Shown in pieces: positions 1-8,171 of a stretch of 64,000 nucleotides of DNA; the first letter of the stretch is position 1; each line of letters starts with the position of its first letter. Under the pieces are notes generated by a model. The model was given only the letters and a program-made list of their open reading frames with translations. It was not told the origin of the DNA and made no database searches. The position numbers and the translations under genes are program-made. This stretch comes from Luteimonas sp. 9C (GTDB lineage Bacteria; Pseudomonadota; Gammaproteobacteria; Xanthomonadales; Xanthomonadaceae). The stretch covers positions 1,437,995-1,501,994 of the forward strand of contig NZ_LR733312.1 in the NCBI RefSeq assembly GCF_902506295.1, written 5' to 3'.

Positions 1-540
1 GTCGAACAGCGTGGTGATGCTGGCGACGACCGCGAACTTCCATTCGAAGCGGAAGCTGATGTACAGCAGGAAGCCCACCAGCACGAAGACCGCCGCATAG
101 ATCGCGTTCTTGCGCAGGTCTCCCGAGACCTGGGCGCCGATGGATTCGGTGCTCAGGATCTGACCGGGATTCTCGGCCGTCGTCGCCGCTTCCAGCACGT
201 GCCGCGCCAGTTCGGTGTTGTCGGCGATGTGCGCAATGTCGTCGGCCGCGCGGACCCGGATCAGCAGGTCGTTGCCGCTGCCGTAGGTCTGCACCTGGGC
301 ATTCTCGATCTCGGCAGCCTGCAGGCGCTCGCGCACCTCGTCGACACTCACCGGGTTCTCGAAGCGCACGTTCACCGCGGTGCCGCCGGTGAAGTCGAGC
401 GCGAAGTTGAAGCCCTTGAGGCCGATCGCCGCAAAGGCGCCGACGAACATCAGCAGCGCGATCGTGATGAACACATGGCGGAACCGCATGAAGTCGATGC
501 GGGTGTCCGCGGGCACGAGGGACAACGGGAAAATTTTCAT
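1..540 (-). CDS. secF: Protein translocase subunit SecF (N-terminal part, runs off the window)
   Basis: Inner-membrane partner of SecD. The SecDF complex uses the proton gradient to help pull exported proteins out of the SecYEG channel on the periplasmic side. The first 180 residues are visible. A transmembrane helix lies at about residues 22-40, followed by the family motif DFTGGT at 49-54 and a periplasmic domain. The second membrane segment begins near residue 145. The ATG at 540 starts 14 bp after the secD stop, so the two are one transcription unit. The C-terminal transmembrane domain lies outside the window, so its integrity cannot be judged. Confidence 0.93.
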   Translation of the reverse strand, partial: MKIFPLSLVPADTRIDFMRFRHVFITIALLMFVGAFAAIGLKGFNFALDFTGGTAVNVRFENPVSVDEVRERLQAAEIENAQVQTYGSGNDLLIRVRAADDIAHIADNTELARHVLEAATTAENPGQILSTESIGAQVSGDLRKNAIYAAVFVLVGFLLYISFRFEWKFAVVASITTLFD

Positions 541-553
541 GGGGTCTCTCCCG

Positions 554-2437
554 TCAGATCGCCAGGGACTTGAGCTTCTTGCGCGGCGCGTAGATCAACG
601 TGACCAGCGCGCGCGAGACGACGATTGCAGTAAACATCGAGGCGACGATACCGATCACCAGCGTGACCGCGAAGCCCTGCAGCGGACCGGTACCGAAGGC
701 GTACAACGCGATGCCCGCGATCATGCCGGTGAGGTTGGAGTCGAAGATCGTGTCCGAGGCCTTTTCGTAACCGGTCACGATCGCCGCCTTGGGCGGCATG
801 CCCGCGCGCAGTTCTTCGCGGATGCGCTCGTTGATCAGCACGTTGGCGTCGACCGACAGGCCGATCGACAGCGCCAGACCGGCGAACCCGGGCAGCGACA
901 TGGTGGCGCCGAACAGCGACATCACGGCCACCACGATCAGCAGGTTCAGCACCAGCGCCAGGCAGGTCACGATGCCGAACATGCGGTAATAGAGCATGAA
1001 GAAGATCAGGGTGAACACGAACGCGTAGAGCACCGCGGTCAGGCCGCGCTCGACGTTCTCCGCGCCCAGGCTCGGACCCACGACGCGTTCCTCGACGAAG
1101 TCCATCGGCGCGGCCAGCGCGCCGGCCTTGAGCTGCTGGGCGAGATCGTTGGCTTCCTCGCGGCTCAAGCCGGTCGTCTGGAACTCGCGACCGAACACGC
1201 CACGGATCGTCGAGGAACTGATCACCCGCTCGACGCTGCGCGCAGAACGCACTTCCTCGCCATCGACGATGCGCACGGTCGGAATGCGCTCGACGTAGAC
1301 GATGCCCAGACGCTGTCCGACGTTCTGCAGCGTGTGGTCGAGCATGCGCTTGCCGCCGGCGCTGTTGAGCGTGATGCCCACGGCCGGGGTGCCGGTCTGC
1401 GAATCCGTCTGCGGATTGGCGTTGATCAGCTGGTCACCCGCGACCAGGATGCGACGCGACAGCAACAGCGGCTGGCCGGCCTCGTTGTAGTAGATGCGCG
1501 AATCGGCCGGGATGTTGCCCGACGCGACGGCGGCGGCAGCCTGGTTCTCGTCGCCGGTGACGGCGCGGAATTCCAGCGTGGCGGTGGCGCCGATCAGGCG
1601 CTTGGCCTCGGCGGTGTCCTGCAGGCCGGGCAGCTGGATGACCAGACGGTCCTCGCCCTGGCGCTGCAGCACCGGTTCGGCGACGCCGATGGAGTTGATG
1701 CGGTTGGAGATCACCGTGCGGTTCTGCTCTACCGCATCGGTGGCGATGCGTCCGATCTCCCCCGAGGACAGGCGCACGGTGATGCGGTTGCCGTCGGCCA
1801 GCACCTGCGGGCCGCTGCCGGCCACTGCCTGGCCCGACGCGCTGGCGAGGCTGTTGATGATCTGGGTGCGCGCGGCGTTGACGTCCGCGCCCTCGACCAG
1901 CACCACGCCGATCGTATTGTCGGCGCGCCGCTCGACGCTGGAATACCCGATGCGCGCATCGCGCAGCACCGTGCGGATGCCGTCGGCATAGCCTTCCACG
2001 CGCTTCTGCAGCGCCGCGGCCTGGTCGACCTGCATCACAAAGTGCACGCCGCCCTGCAGGTCGAGACCCAGCGACATCGGTCGCGCGCCGAGGTTCTCGA
2101 GCCATTCGGGCACCGTCGAGGCGAGATTCAGCGCCACCGAGTAGCCCTCGCCCAGCGCCGGACGCAGCGTGTCGGATGCGAGCGTCTGCGCATCGGAATC
2201 GGGCAGCCGCACCAGCAGGTGGTTCTCGTCGATCTCGGTACCCACCGGAGTCACGCCGGCGGTGGCGAGCAGGCCGTCGACACGCGCCTTCAGCGCCTCG
2301 TCGATGCGCGACTCGCTGGTGCTGGGTGTGATCTGCACCGACGGATTCTTCTGGTAGGCATTGGGCAACGCATACAGCGTGGCCACCACCAGCACGACCA
2401 GGATGAGGGCGTATTTCCAGCGCGGGAATTCAAGCAT
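554..2437 (-). CDS. secD: Protein translocase subunit SecD
   Basis: 627-residue inner-membrane protein, close to the usual size for gammaproteobacterial SecD. It acts with SecF and YajC on the periplasmic face of SecYEG. An N-terminal membrane helix (about 8-27) is followed by a large periplasmic region containing the motif DLQGGVHF near residue 120. The C-terminal third carries a cluster of membrane helices with the conserved segment GLSVDANVLINERIREEL. It starts at ATG 2437, 77 bp after yajC, and is followed by secF. This order is the classical yajC-secD-secF cluster. Nothing looks damaged. Confidence 0.97.
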   Translation of the reverse strand: MLEFPRWKYALILVVLVVATLYALPNAYQKNPSVQITPSTSESRIDEALKARVDGLLATAGVTPVGTEIDENHLLVRLPDSDAQTLASDTLRPALGEGYSVALNLASTVPEWLENLGARPMSLGLDLQGGVHFVMQVDQAAALQKRVEGYADGIRTVLRDARIGYSSVERRADNTIGVVLVEGADVNAARTQIINSLASASGQAVAGSGPQVLADGNRITVRLSSGEIGRIATDAVEQNRTVISNRINSIGVAEPVLQRQGEDRLVIQLPGLQDTAEAKRLIGATATLEFRAVTGDENQAAAAVASGNIPADSRIYYNEAGQPLLLSRRILVAGDQLINANPQTDSQTGTPAVGITLNSAGGKRMLDHTLQNVGQRLGIVYVERIPTVRIVDGEEVRSARSVERVISSSTIRGVFGREFQTTGLSREEANDLAQQLKAGALAAPMDFVEERVVGPSLGAENVERGLTAVLYAFVFTLIFFMLYYRMFGIVTCLALVLNLLIVVAVMSLFGATMSLPGFAGLALSIGLSVDANVLINERIREELRAGMPPKAAIVTGYEKASDTIFDSNLTGMIAGIALYAFGTGPLQGFAVTLVIGIVASMFTAIVVSRALVTLIYAPRKKLKSLAI

Positions 2438-2514
2438 TGCCTTGCCTCGGACGCCGCACTGGGGCGGCGCCTGGAGAGATGACGGAACCGGAGATCAACG
2501 ATCGGCGATCGGGA

Positions 2515-2853
2515 TCAGGCGGACTTCAGCGTGCCCTTGGGCAGCACGTTGCCGACCGCGCCCTTCTGCACGCGGATCTCGACGCGCTCGGCGACTTCGA
2601 TCGTCAGGAAGCTGTCGCCGATGTTGCGCACCACGCCGGCGATGCCGCCGTTGGTGATGACTTCGTCGCCGACCGACAGCTTCTCGAGCATCGCGCGGTG
2701 TTCCTTGGTGCGCTTCATCTGCGGGCGGATCATCAGGAAGTACATGATCGCGATCAGGATGATCGGGAAGGCCAGCGTCGACAGCAGGCTCGGGCCGGGT
2801 GCGGCACCGGCGGCGGCGTGGGCGGGGGCGATCACAAGGTCCAGCAGGTTCAT
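2515..2853 (-). CDS. yajC: Preprotein translocase accessory subunit YajC
   Basis: Small single-pass inner-membrane protein that co-purifies with SecDF. The 112-residue product has a helix at roughly residues 25-45 (PIILIAIMYFLMIRPQ) and the family pattern RPQMKR, then a soluble domain with GDEVITNGGIAG. The ATG at 2853 (MNLLDL) is preferred over the in-frame ATG at 2865 because YajC proteins of related bacteria begin this way; neither start has a strong ribosome binding site. It is the first of the three sec genes here, 116 bp downstream of tgt. Confidence 0.9.
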   Translation of the reverse strand: MNLLDLVIAPAHAAAGAAPGPSLLSTLAFPIILIAIMYFLMIRPQMKRTKEHRAMLEKLSVGDEVITNGGIAGVVRNIGDSFLTIEVAERVEIRVQKGAVGNVLPKGTLKSA

Positions 2854-2969
2854 CGGAGCATCCATGGGTCGATAACAGACAGCGGGCGATTATGGCACGG
2901 CCGGGCCGGGACGCAGGCCGGGCAGCGGGTGAATGGGCGGTGACGGCACCTGAAACGCGCCGGGGCGAC

Positions 2970-4106
2970 TCAGGCGCCCGGATTCCCCGCCCGGGCGCTG
3001 TAGAAAGACTCCCGGAACGCGGCAAAGGTTCCCGCGGCGATCGCGGCGCGCATGTCGGCCATGAGCCTCTGGTAGTACCAGAGGTTGTGCAGCGTGCCGA
3101 GCATCGGCCCCAGCATTTCCCCGCAACGGTCCAGGTGCCGCAGGTAGGCGCGGGTGAAACCGCCGCTGCAGGCCTCGCAGCCGCAGCCTTCCTCGATGGG
3201 GCGCAGATCCTGCTCGAACTTCGCGTTGCGGATGCGGATCACGCCGGTGGAGGTGAAGAAATGCCCGTTGCGCGCGTTGCGGGTGGGCATCACGCAGTCG
3301 AACATGTCGACGCCGCGGGCAACGGCTTCGACCAGGTCTTCCGGCCGGCCGACGCCCATCAGATAGCGCGGGCGGTCTTGCGGCAGCTGCGGCGCGGTGT
3401 GGTCGAGCATCGCGTTGCGCTCGTCCTCGGTCTCGCCGACGGCCAGACCGCCGATCGCATAGCCGTCGAAACCGATGTCCTTCAGACCCTCGGCCGAACG
3501 CGTGCGCAGGTCGTGGTGCACGCCGCCCTGGACGATGCCGAACAGCGCGGCATCGTTGCCCTCGTGCGCGCGTTTGGAGCGCGCGGCCCAGCGCAGCGAC
3601 AACTCCATCGATTTCTCGACCACCCGTGGATGCACCGGCTTGCCGTCGATCTGCACCGGCGGGCACTCGTCGAAGATCATCACGATGTCCGAATCGAGCA
3701 CCTTCTGGATGCGCATGCTCTCCTCGGGGCCGAGGAACACTTTCGCGCCGTCCGTCGGCGCCGCGAACGTCACGCCTTCCTCGGTGATCTTGCGCTTGTG
3801 CGCCAGCGAGAAGACCTGGAACCCGCCGGAATCGGTGAGGATCGGCTTGTCCCAGCGCGCGAACCCGTGCAGGCCGCCATGCGCTTCGATGACGTCCAGA
3901 CCCGGGCGCAGGTACAGATGGAAGGTATTGCCGAGGATGATCTCGGCGCCCAGCGCGCGGATCTGGTGCGGCAGCACCCCCTTGACCGTGCCGTAGGTGC
4001 CGACGGGCATGAAGGCCGGAGTTTCGATGGTGCCGCGCGGGAACGTCAGGCGCCCGCGGCGCGCAACGCCGTCGGTGGTGATCAGCTCGAACTGCAATCT
4101 GGACAT
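2970..4106 (-). CDS. tgt: Queuine/preQ1 tRNA-guanine transglycosylase
   Basis: Exchanges guanine-34 for preQ1 in the anticodon of tRNAs with GUN anticodons, a step in queuosine synthesis. The 378-residue cytosolic enzyme is of normal length. Recognisable features are the substrate-binding segment [12 protein letters not shown] near residue 92, the nucleophile region [15 protein letters not shown] near 265-280, and the C-terminal zinc site with CGCEAC and a following histidine. queA lies 25 bp upstream in the same direction, the usual queA-tgt pairing. Confidence 0.97.
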   Translation of the reverse strand: MSRLQFELITTDGVARRGRLTFPRGTIETPAFMPVGTYGTVKGVLPHQIRALGAEIILGNTFHLYLRPGLDVIEAHGGLHGFARWDKPILTDSGGFQVFSLAHKRKITEEGVTFAAPTDGAKVFLGPEESMRIQKVLDSDIVMIFDECPPVQIDGKPVHPRVVEKSMELSLRWAARSKRAHEGNDAALFGIVQGGVHHDLRTRSAEGLKDIGFDGYAIGGLAVGETEDERNAMLDHTAPQLPQDRPRYLMGVGRPEDLVEAVARGVDMFDCVMPTRNARNGHFFTSTGVIRIRNAKFEQDLRPIEEGCGCEACSGGFTRAYLRHLDRCGEMLGPMLGTLHNLWYYQRLMADMRAAIAAGTFAAFRESFYSARAGNPGA

Positions 4107-4131
4107 GAAGACTCGTGGACGCGGGCGATGG

Positions 4132-5172
4132 TCAGGCGGCGGGCGCGTGCGCGCCCCACAGCAACATCGCGTCGCCGTAGGAGAAGAAGCGGTATTCGGC
4201 GCGCACGGCGTGGTCGTAGGCCGAGAACACGCGGTCCTTGCCGGCGAACGCCGAGACCAGCATCAGCAGCGTGGATTCGGACAGATGGAAGTTGGTCACC
4301 ATCGCGTCGACGCTGCGGATGCGGTAGCCGGGAAAGATGAAGATCTGCGTCTCGCCGGCAAAGGGATGCAGCTCGCCGTCGACGCTGGCGCTTTCCAGCG
4401 CGCGCACGACCGTCGTGCCGACCGCGATCACCCGGCCACCCGCCTCGCGCGTGCGGCGGATCTGCGCGACGAGTTCGGCGCCGACGTTGAGCCACTCGCT
4501 GTGCATGCGGTGCTCGCGCACGTCCTCGACGCGCATCGGCAGGAACGTGCCGGCGCCGACATGCAGGGTGACGTGGCCGAATTCGACGCCGCGATCGCGC
4601 AGGCGCGCCAGCAGCGCGTCGTCGAAATGCAGGCCCGCCGTGGGCGCGGCGACCGCGCCGATTTCGCGCGCGAACACGGTCTGGTAGCGCTCGGCGTCGT
4701 CCTGTCCCGGCTCGCGCCGGATGTAGGGCGGCAGCGGCATGCGCCCGGCCTTGAGCAGCCAGGCCTCGAGCGTGTCGTCGAGTTCGAAGCGCAGGTGGTA
4801 GAAGCCCTCGTCGCGCGACAGCACCTCGGCGCAGCCGCCAGCATCGAGCTGGATGCGGCCGCCGGGCCTGGGCGACTTGCTCGCGCCGATCTGCGCGCGT
4901 GCCTCGTTGCCGGGCAGCAGGCGCTCGATCAGGATTTCCACGCGCCCGCCGCTGTCCTTCTGCCCGAACAGCCGCGCCGGAATCACCCGCGTGTCGTTGA
5001 AGACCAGCAGGTCCCCGGGCTGCAGCAGGTCCGGCAGGTCGCGGACCTGCCGATCCTCGAACGCGCCGTCGCCTGGCGGCACGACCAGCAGGCGGCTGGC
5101 CGAGCGCTCGGCCAGGGGCGCCTGGGCGATCAGGTGCTCGGGCAGGTCGAAGTGGAAGTCGGACTTCTTCAA
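4132..5172 (-). CDS. queA: S-adenosylmethionine:tRNA ribosyltransferase-isomerase
   Basis: Transfers the ribosyl moiety of S-adenosylmethionine to preQ1-tRNA to make epoxyqueuosine. The 346-residue protein begins [16 protein letters not shown], the normal QueA N-terminus. The codon before it is TTG, so TTG at 5172 is taken as the start. Conserved blocks include [12 protein letters not shown] near residue 60, PTAGLHF near 180, [10 protein letters not shown] near 255 and [17 protein letters not shown] near 295. It is first in the queA-tgt-yajC-secDF run. A stem-loop cluster lies immediately upstream. Confidence 0.96.
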   Translation of the reverse strand: MKKSDFHFDLPEHLIAQAPLAERSASRLLVVPPGDGAFEDRQVRDLPDLLQPGDLLVFNDTRVIPARLFGQKDSGGRVEILIERLLPGNEARAQIGASKSPRPGGRIQLDAGGCAEVLSRDEGFYHLRFELDDTLEAWLLKAGRMPLPPYIRREPGQDDAERYQTVFAREIGAVAAPTAGLHFDDALLARLRDRGVEFGHVTLHVGAGTFLPMRVEDVREHRMHSEWLNVGAELVAQIRRTREAGGRVIAVGTTVVRALESASVDGELHPFAGETQIFIFPGYRIRSVDAMVTNFHLSESTLLMLVSAFAGKDRVFSAYDHAVRAEYRFFSYGDAMLLWGAHAPAA

Positions 5173-5226
5173 GGGTCGGACGGGGGGGGTTGCGGGCGGA
5201 CATTGTAATGAACGCGGCAGCCTGAG

Positions 5227-5365
5227 CCCCTCTCCCCCGGGAGAGGGGTTGGGGTGAGGGCAGCTTTCCCGCGAGCGCCGCCCTCACCCCACCATCGGCA
5301 TCCGCCGATGGTCCTCCCCTCTCCCCTAGGGAGAGGGGCCAGCGCGTCTTCCGCAAGCGGAAGAC
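5227..5365. repeat. Cluster of five palindromic intergenic stem-loops (REP-like)
   Basis: Lies between the 3' end of the Lrp gene and the start of queA. The stems are: CCCCTCTCCC/GGGAGAGGGG at 5227-5248; GGGGTGAGGGC at 5251-5261 with GCCCTCACCCC at 5280-5290; CCATCGGC/GCCGATGG at 5292-5311; a second CCCCTCTCCC/GGGAGAGGGG at 5316-5338; and GTCTTCCGC/GCGGAAGAC at 5346-5365. All are perfect. Repeats of the CCCTCTCCC type are common between genes in beta- and gammaproteobacteria and are often found downstream of genes. A role in termination or 3'-end protection of the Lrp transcript is inference. Confidence 0.85.
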
Positions 5366-5369
5366 AGAT

Positions 5370-5801
5370 TCATCTTTCGAACTTCGTCGACAGGATGATC
5401 GACGAGGTCGTCCGCTCCACACCCTCGATGCAACCGATGCGGTCGGTCAGTTCGTCCATGTCGGCGACCGTCGGCACCACGCCCAGCGCAATCAGGTCGT
5501 AGGGGCCGCTGACCGAATGCAGGGCCCGGACCGCGCTGATCGCGCGCAACGCGGTGATCACCGGCGTCATCTGTCGCGGCCGTACGGTGATCATGATCTG
5601 GGCGCGGATATGGCCCTGCTCGAAATCGTCGCGCACACGCACCGTGTAACCGCTGATGACGCCCGCGCGCTCCAGCCGCTCGATCCGGCTCTGCACCGTG
5701 GTGCGCGACAGGCCGAGACGGCGCGCGATCTCCGCGGTCGACAGGCGCGCGTTCTCCCGCAGCAGGATCAGCAGCTGGACATTGGCGGATTCGGTGGACA
5801 T
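5370..5801 (-). CDS. Lrp/AsnC family transcriptional regulator
   Basis: 143 residues, normal for the family. A winged helix-turn-helix occupies about residues 5-55 (LSTAEIARRLGLSRTTVQSR). A RAM/Lrp-type effector and oligomerisation domain follows (about 65-138, with VSGPYDLIALG). Such proteins bind amino acids and often control a divergent amino-acid gene. Here the divergent neighbour is a class III aminotransferase, and a perfect palindrome lies between the two genes. The inferred role is local control of that aminotransferase, possibly with autoregulation. The ligand is unknown. Confidence 0.92.
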   Translation of the reverse strand: MSTESANVQLLILLRENARLSTAEIARRLGLSRTTVQSRIERLERAGVISGYTVRVRDDFEQGHIRAQIMITVRPRQMTPVITALRAISAVRALHSVSGPYDLIALGVVPTVADMDELTDRIGCIEGVERTTSSIILSTKFER

Positions 5802-5851
5802 GGGCGCGGCCTGTTTCGGCGATCTGCCGAAATTCTACGCATCCCTCGGCG

Positions 5852-5875
5852 TTCCGTCGCTTCCGTTCGACGGAA
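5852..5875. promoter_or_regulatory. Operator-like palindrome between Lrp-type regulator and aminotransferase
   Basis: TTCCGTCG and CGACGGAA form a perfect 8-bp inverted repeat with an 8-bp spacer, about 50 bp upstream of the regulator start and 110 bp upstream of the aminotransferase start. Lrp/AsnC proteins bind degenerate palindromes in such intergenic regions, so this is the best candidate site. The assignment is by position and symmetry only. Confidence 0.5.
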
Positions 5876-5984
5876 TCGTCCAGATAATGGAGAGACCGCC
5901 GGTTCGACCCGCGGCCGCCCGGCATCGCCGGCCGCGGCCAGCGTCCGATGCCGGCCCTCCCCGACGTTTAAAGGAGTGCACCGC

Positions 5985-7484
5985 ATGTCCGTGACCCAGA
6001 TCCTCGCCCCGCTGCGCGCCCATGGCGGCGCGCGCCGCACCACCGGTCTGCCGGACGATGTGCTCGAGCGCTTCGCCGCCACGCACCCCGACCTCGTCGA
6101 GGCCGCACGCGCCGCCGCCGATGCGCACGCCACCCTGGCGCAGGACTTCGCCGAGCTGCTCGACCTGGACGAGGATGCGCAGGCGCGCGCCGTACAGGCC
6201 GGCTACATCAATTTCTATCCCGGCGATGCGGTGAATCCGTACGTCGCGCTGACCGCACGCGGCCCGTGGATCGTCACGCTCAAGGGCGCGGTGCTCCACG
6301 ATTCGGGCGGCTACGGCATGCTCGGCTTCGGCCACACGCCGAAGGCGGTGATCGAGGCGATGGCGCAGCCGGTGCCGATGGCCAACATCATGACGCCGAG
6401 CCTGTCGCAGCTGAAACTCGACCGCGCCCTGCGCCGCGAGATCGGCCATACCCGCGACGGCGGCTGTCCCTTCAGCCACTTCCTGTGCCTGAATTCCGGC
6501 TCCGAATCGGTCGGCCTGGCCGCGCGCATCGCCGACATCAACACCCGCACCCAGACCGATCCGGGCGGCCGCCACGCCGGCCGCACGATCAAGCGCATCG
6601 TGGTCAAGGGCAGCTTCCACGGCCGCACCGAACGCCCGGCGCTGTACTCCGATTCCTCGCGCGCGACCTACAAGAAGTACCTGGCGAGCTTCCGCGACGA
6701 GAACTCGCTGATCACGGTTCCGCCCTACGACGCCGACGCGCTGCGCCAGGCGTTCGCCGATGCCGATGCGAACGGCTGGTTCGTCGAGGCCGTGTTCCTG
6801 GAGCCGGTGATGGGCGAAGGCGACCCGGGCCGCGCGTTGCCGCCGGCGTTCTATGCCGTCGCGCGCGAACTCACCCGCGCCCACGGCAGCCTGCTGCTAG
6901 TCGATTCGATCCAGGCCGGCCTGCGTGCGCACGGCGTGCTGTCGGTCGTCGACTACCCCGGCTTCGAGGGTCTCGACGCGCCGGACATGGAGACGTATTC
7001 GAAGGCGCTCAACGCCGGCCAGTACCCGCTGTCGGTGCTCGCCGTGACGCAGCACACCGCGCAGCTCTACAAGAGCGGCGTCTACGGCAACACGATGACC
7101 GCCAATCCGCGTGCGCTGGACGTCGCCTGCGCGGTGCTCGCGCAGCTCACGCCCGACGTGCGCGCCAACATCCGCGACGCCGGCCGCAAGTCGGTCGAGG
7201 CGCTCGAGGCACTGAAGGCCGAGCTCGGCGGGCTGATCACCAAGGTCCAGGGCACCGGCCTGCTGTTCTCCTGCGAACTCGCGCCGCAGTTCAAGTGCTA
7301 CGGCGCCGGCTCGACCGAGGAATGGCTGCGCGAACAGGGCCTGGGCGTGATCCACGGCGGCACCAACTCGCTGCGCTTCACGCCGCACTTCAACATCGAC
7401 GACGCGGAGATCGCGCTGATGGTGTCGATGGTTGGCAAGGCGCTGCGCGAAGGTCCGCAACACAAGGCGGCCGCGGCGGCGTAA
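5985..7484 (+). CDS. Class III PLP-dependent aminotransferase, substrate unknown
   Basis: 499-residue cytosolic fold-type I aminotransferase. The ATG at 5985 follows an AAGGAG ribosome binding site at 5971-5976. The PLP lysine is expected at K340 in ETYSKALNAGQYPLS; a phosphate-binding segment NSGSES is at 170-175. The PLP-ring aspartate region reads VDSIQAG (306-312), where most class III enzymes have DEVQTG, so it belongs to a divergent subgroup. The divergent Lrp-type regulator suggests an amino-acid substrate; lysine-type omega-aminotransferases are known with such neighbours, but this is inference. A strong terminator follows the gene. Confidence 0.9.
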   Translation: MSVTQILAPLRAHGGARRTTGLPDDVLERFAATHPDLVEAARAAADAHATLAQDFAELLDLDEDAQARAVQAGYINFYPGDAVNPYVALTARGPWIVTLKGAVLHDSGGYGMLGFGHTPKAVIEAMAQPVPMANIMTPSLSQLKLDRALRREIGHTRDGGCPFSHFLCLNSGSESVGLAARIADINTRTQTDPGGRHAGRTIKRIVVKGSFHGRTERPALYSDSSRATYKKYLASFRDENSLITVPPYDADALRQAFADADANGWFVEAVFLEPVMGEGDPGRALPPAFYAVARELTRAHGSLLLVDSIQAGLRAHGVLSVVDYPGFEGLDAPDMETYSKALNAGQYPLSVLAVTQHTAQLYKSGVYGNTMTANPRALDVACAVLAQLTPDVRANIRDAGRKSVEALEALKAELGGLITKVQGTGLLFSCELAPQFKCYGAGSTEEWLREQGLGVIHGGTNSLRFTPHFNIDDAEIALMVSMVGKALREGPQHKAAAAA

Positions 7485-7513
7485 ACCACCGCGCCCCACC
7501 CGCCATCAGACAA

Positions 7514-7543
7514 GCCGCCGGTCACCCGGCGGCTTTTTCTTTC
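7514..7543 (+). terminator. Rho-independent terminator of the aminotransferase gene
   Basis: GCCGCCGG, loop TCAC, CCGGCGGC, then TTTTTCTTT, 30 bp after the aminotransferase stop. The 8-bp G+C stem with a T tract is a textbook plus-strand terminator. On the minus strand no T tract follows, so it should not terminate the convergent phosphorus operon efficiently. Confidence 0.9.
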
Positions 7544-7565
7544 GATCAGGCAAAGTCCCGCGGGC

Positions 7566-8171
7566 TCATTCCACGAACGCGTCCACCGAGGCGCGGATCA
7601 GCCCGCGCGCCTCGTCTGCATCGCCCCAGCCCGACAGCTCGACACGGTTGCCGCCCGCCGGCAGGTCCTTGTAGACCCGGAAGAACGCTTCGATGCGCGC
7701 GCGTTCCATCGCCGGCAGATCGTCGAGCGTGCGGACGTCCGCATACGTCGGGTCCACATCGTCGGCCGGCACGCCGATGATCTTCTGGTCGGCGTCGCCG
7801 CCATCGACCATGCGCAGCACGCCCAGCGGCCGGAAACGGACCAGTACGCCCGGCGGCAACGGCGCACGGGTCAGCACCAGGGCGTCGAGCGGATCGCCGT
7901 CACCGGCCAGCGTGCCGGGCAGCGCGCCGTAGTTCGCCGGATACGCCATCGGCATCGACAGGAAGCGGTCGACATGGATCCGGCCCTGCGCGTCGCTTTC
8001 GTACTTGATGAAGCCGCCGGCCGGAATCTCGACCCGCAACACGGCCTCGTCCGGCGCGTTCGCCGGTTGGCGATCGTGCGCGGGTGGTGTCGCCGCAAAC
8101 ACGCCGAACGGCATGCCGCATGCTAATGCTGCGCCGAGCAGCGCTGTAGAGACGCAAGCACGCATGCGCAT
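7566..8171 (-). CDS. Exported family I inorganic pyrophosphatase
   Basis: Hydrolyses pyrophosphate to two phosphates. Unlike the usual cytosolic enzyme it has a signal peptide (about residues 1-26, MRMRACVS to FGVFA, probable cleavage before ATPP), so it should act in the periplasm or outside. All expected catalytic residues are visible: E48, K56, E58, R69, Y81, the signature DGDPLD at 91-96, D123, D128, K130, Y167 and K168. The ATG at 8171 overlaps the stop of the upstream phosphoesterase by one base (TGATG). The position suggests it takes phosphate from pyrophosphate released or imported with other phosphorus compounds. ATG 8165 is an alternative start. Confidence 0.9.
   Translation of the reverse strand: MRMRACVSTALLGAALACGMPFGVFAATPPAHDRQPANAPDEAVLRVEIPAGGFIKYESDAQGRIHVDRFLSMPMAYPANYGALPGTLAGDGDPLDALVLTRAPLPPGVLVRFRPLGVLRMVDGGDADQKIIGVPADDVDPTYADVRTLDDLPAMERARIEAFFRVYKDLPAGGNRVELSGWGDADEARGLIRASVDAFVE

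Noticed and set aside
380..2482. A 700-codon open frame opposite secD
   Set aside because: It is rich in His, Gln, Arg and Asp with no domain, as expected for the reverse complement of a high-GC gene. secD on the other strand is certain.
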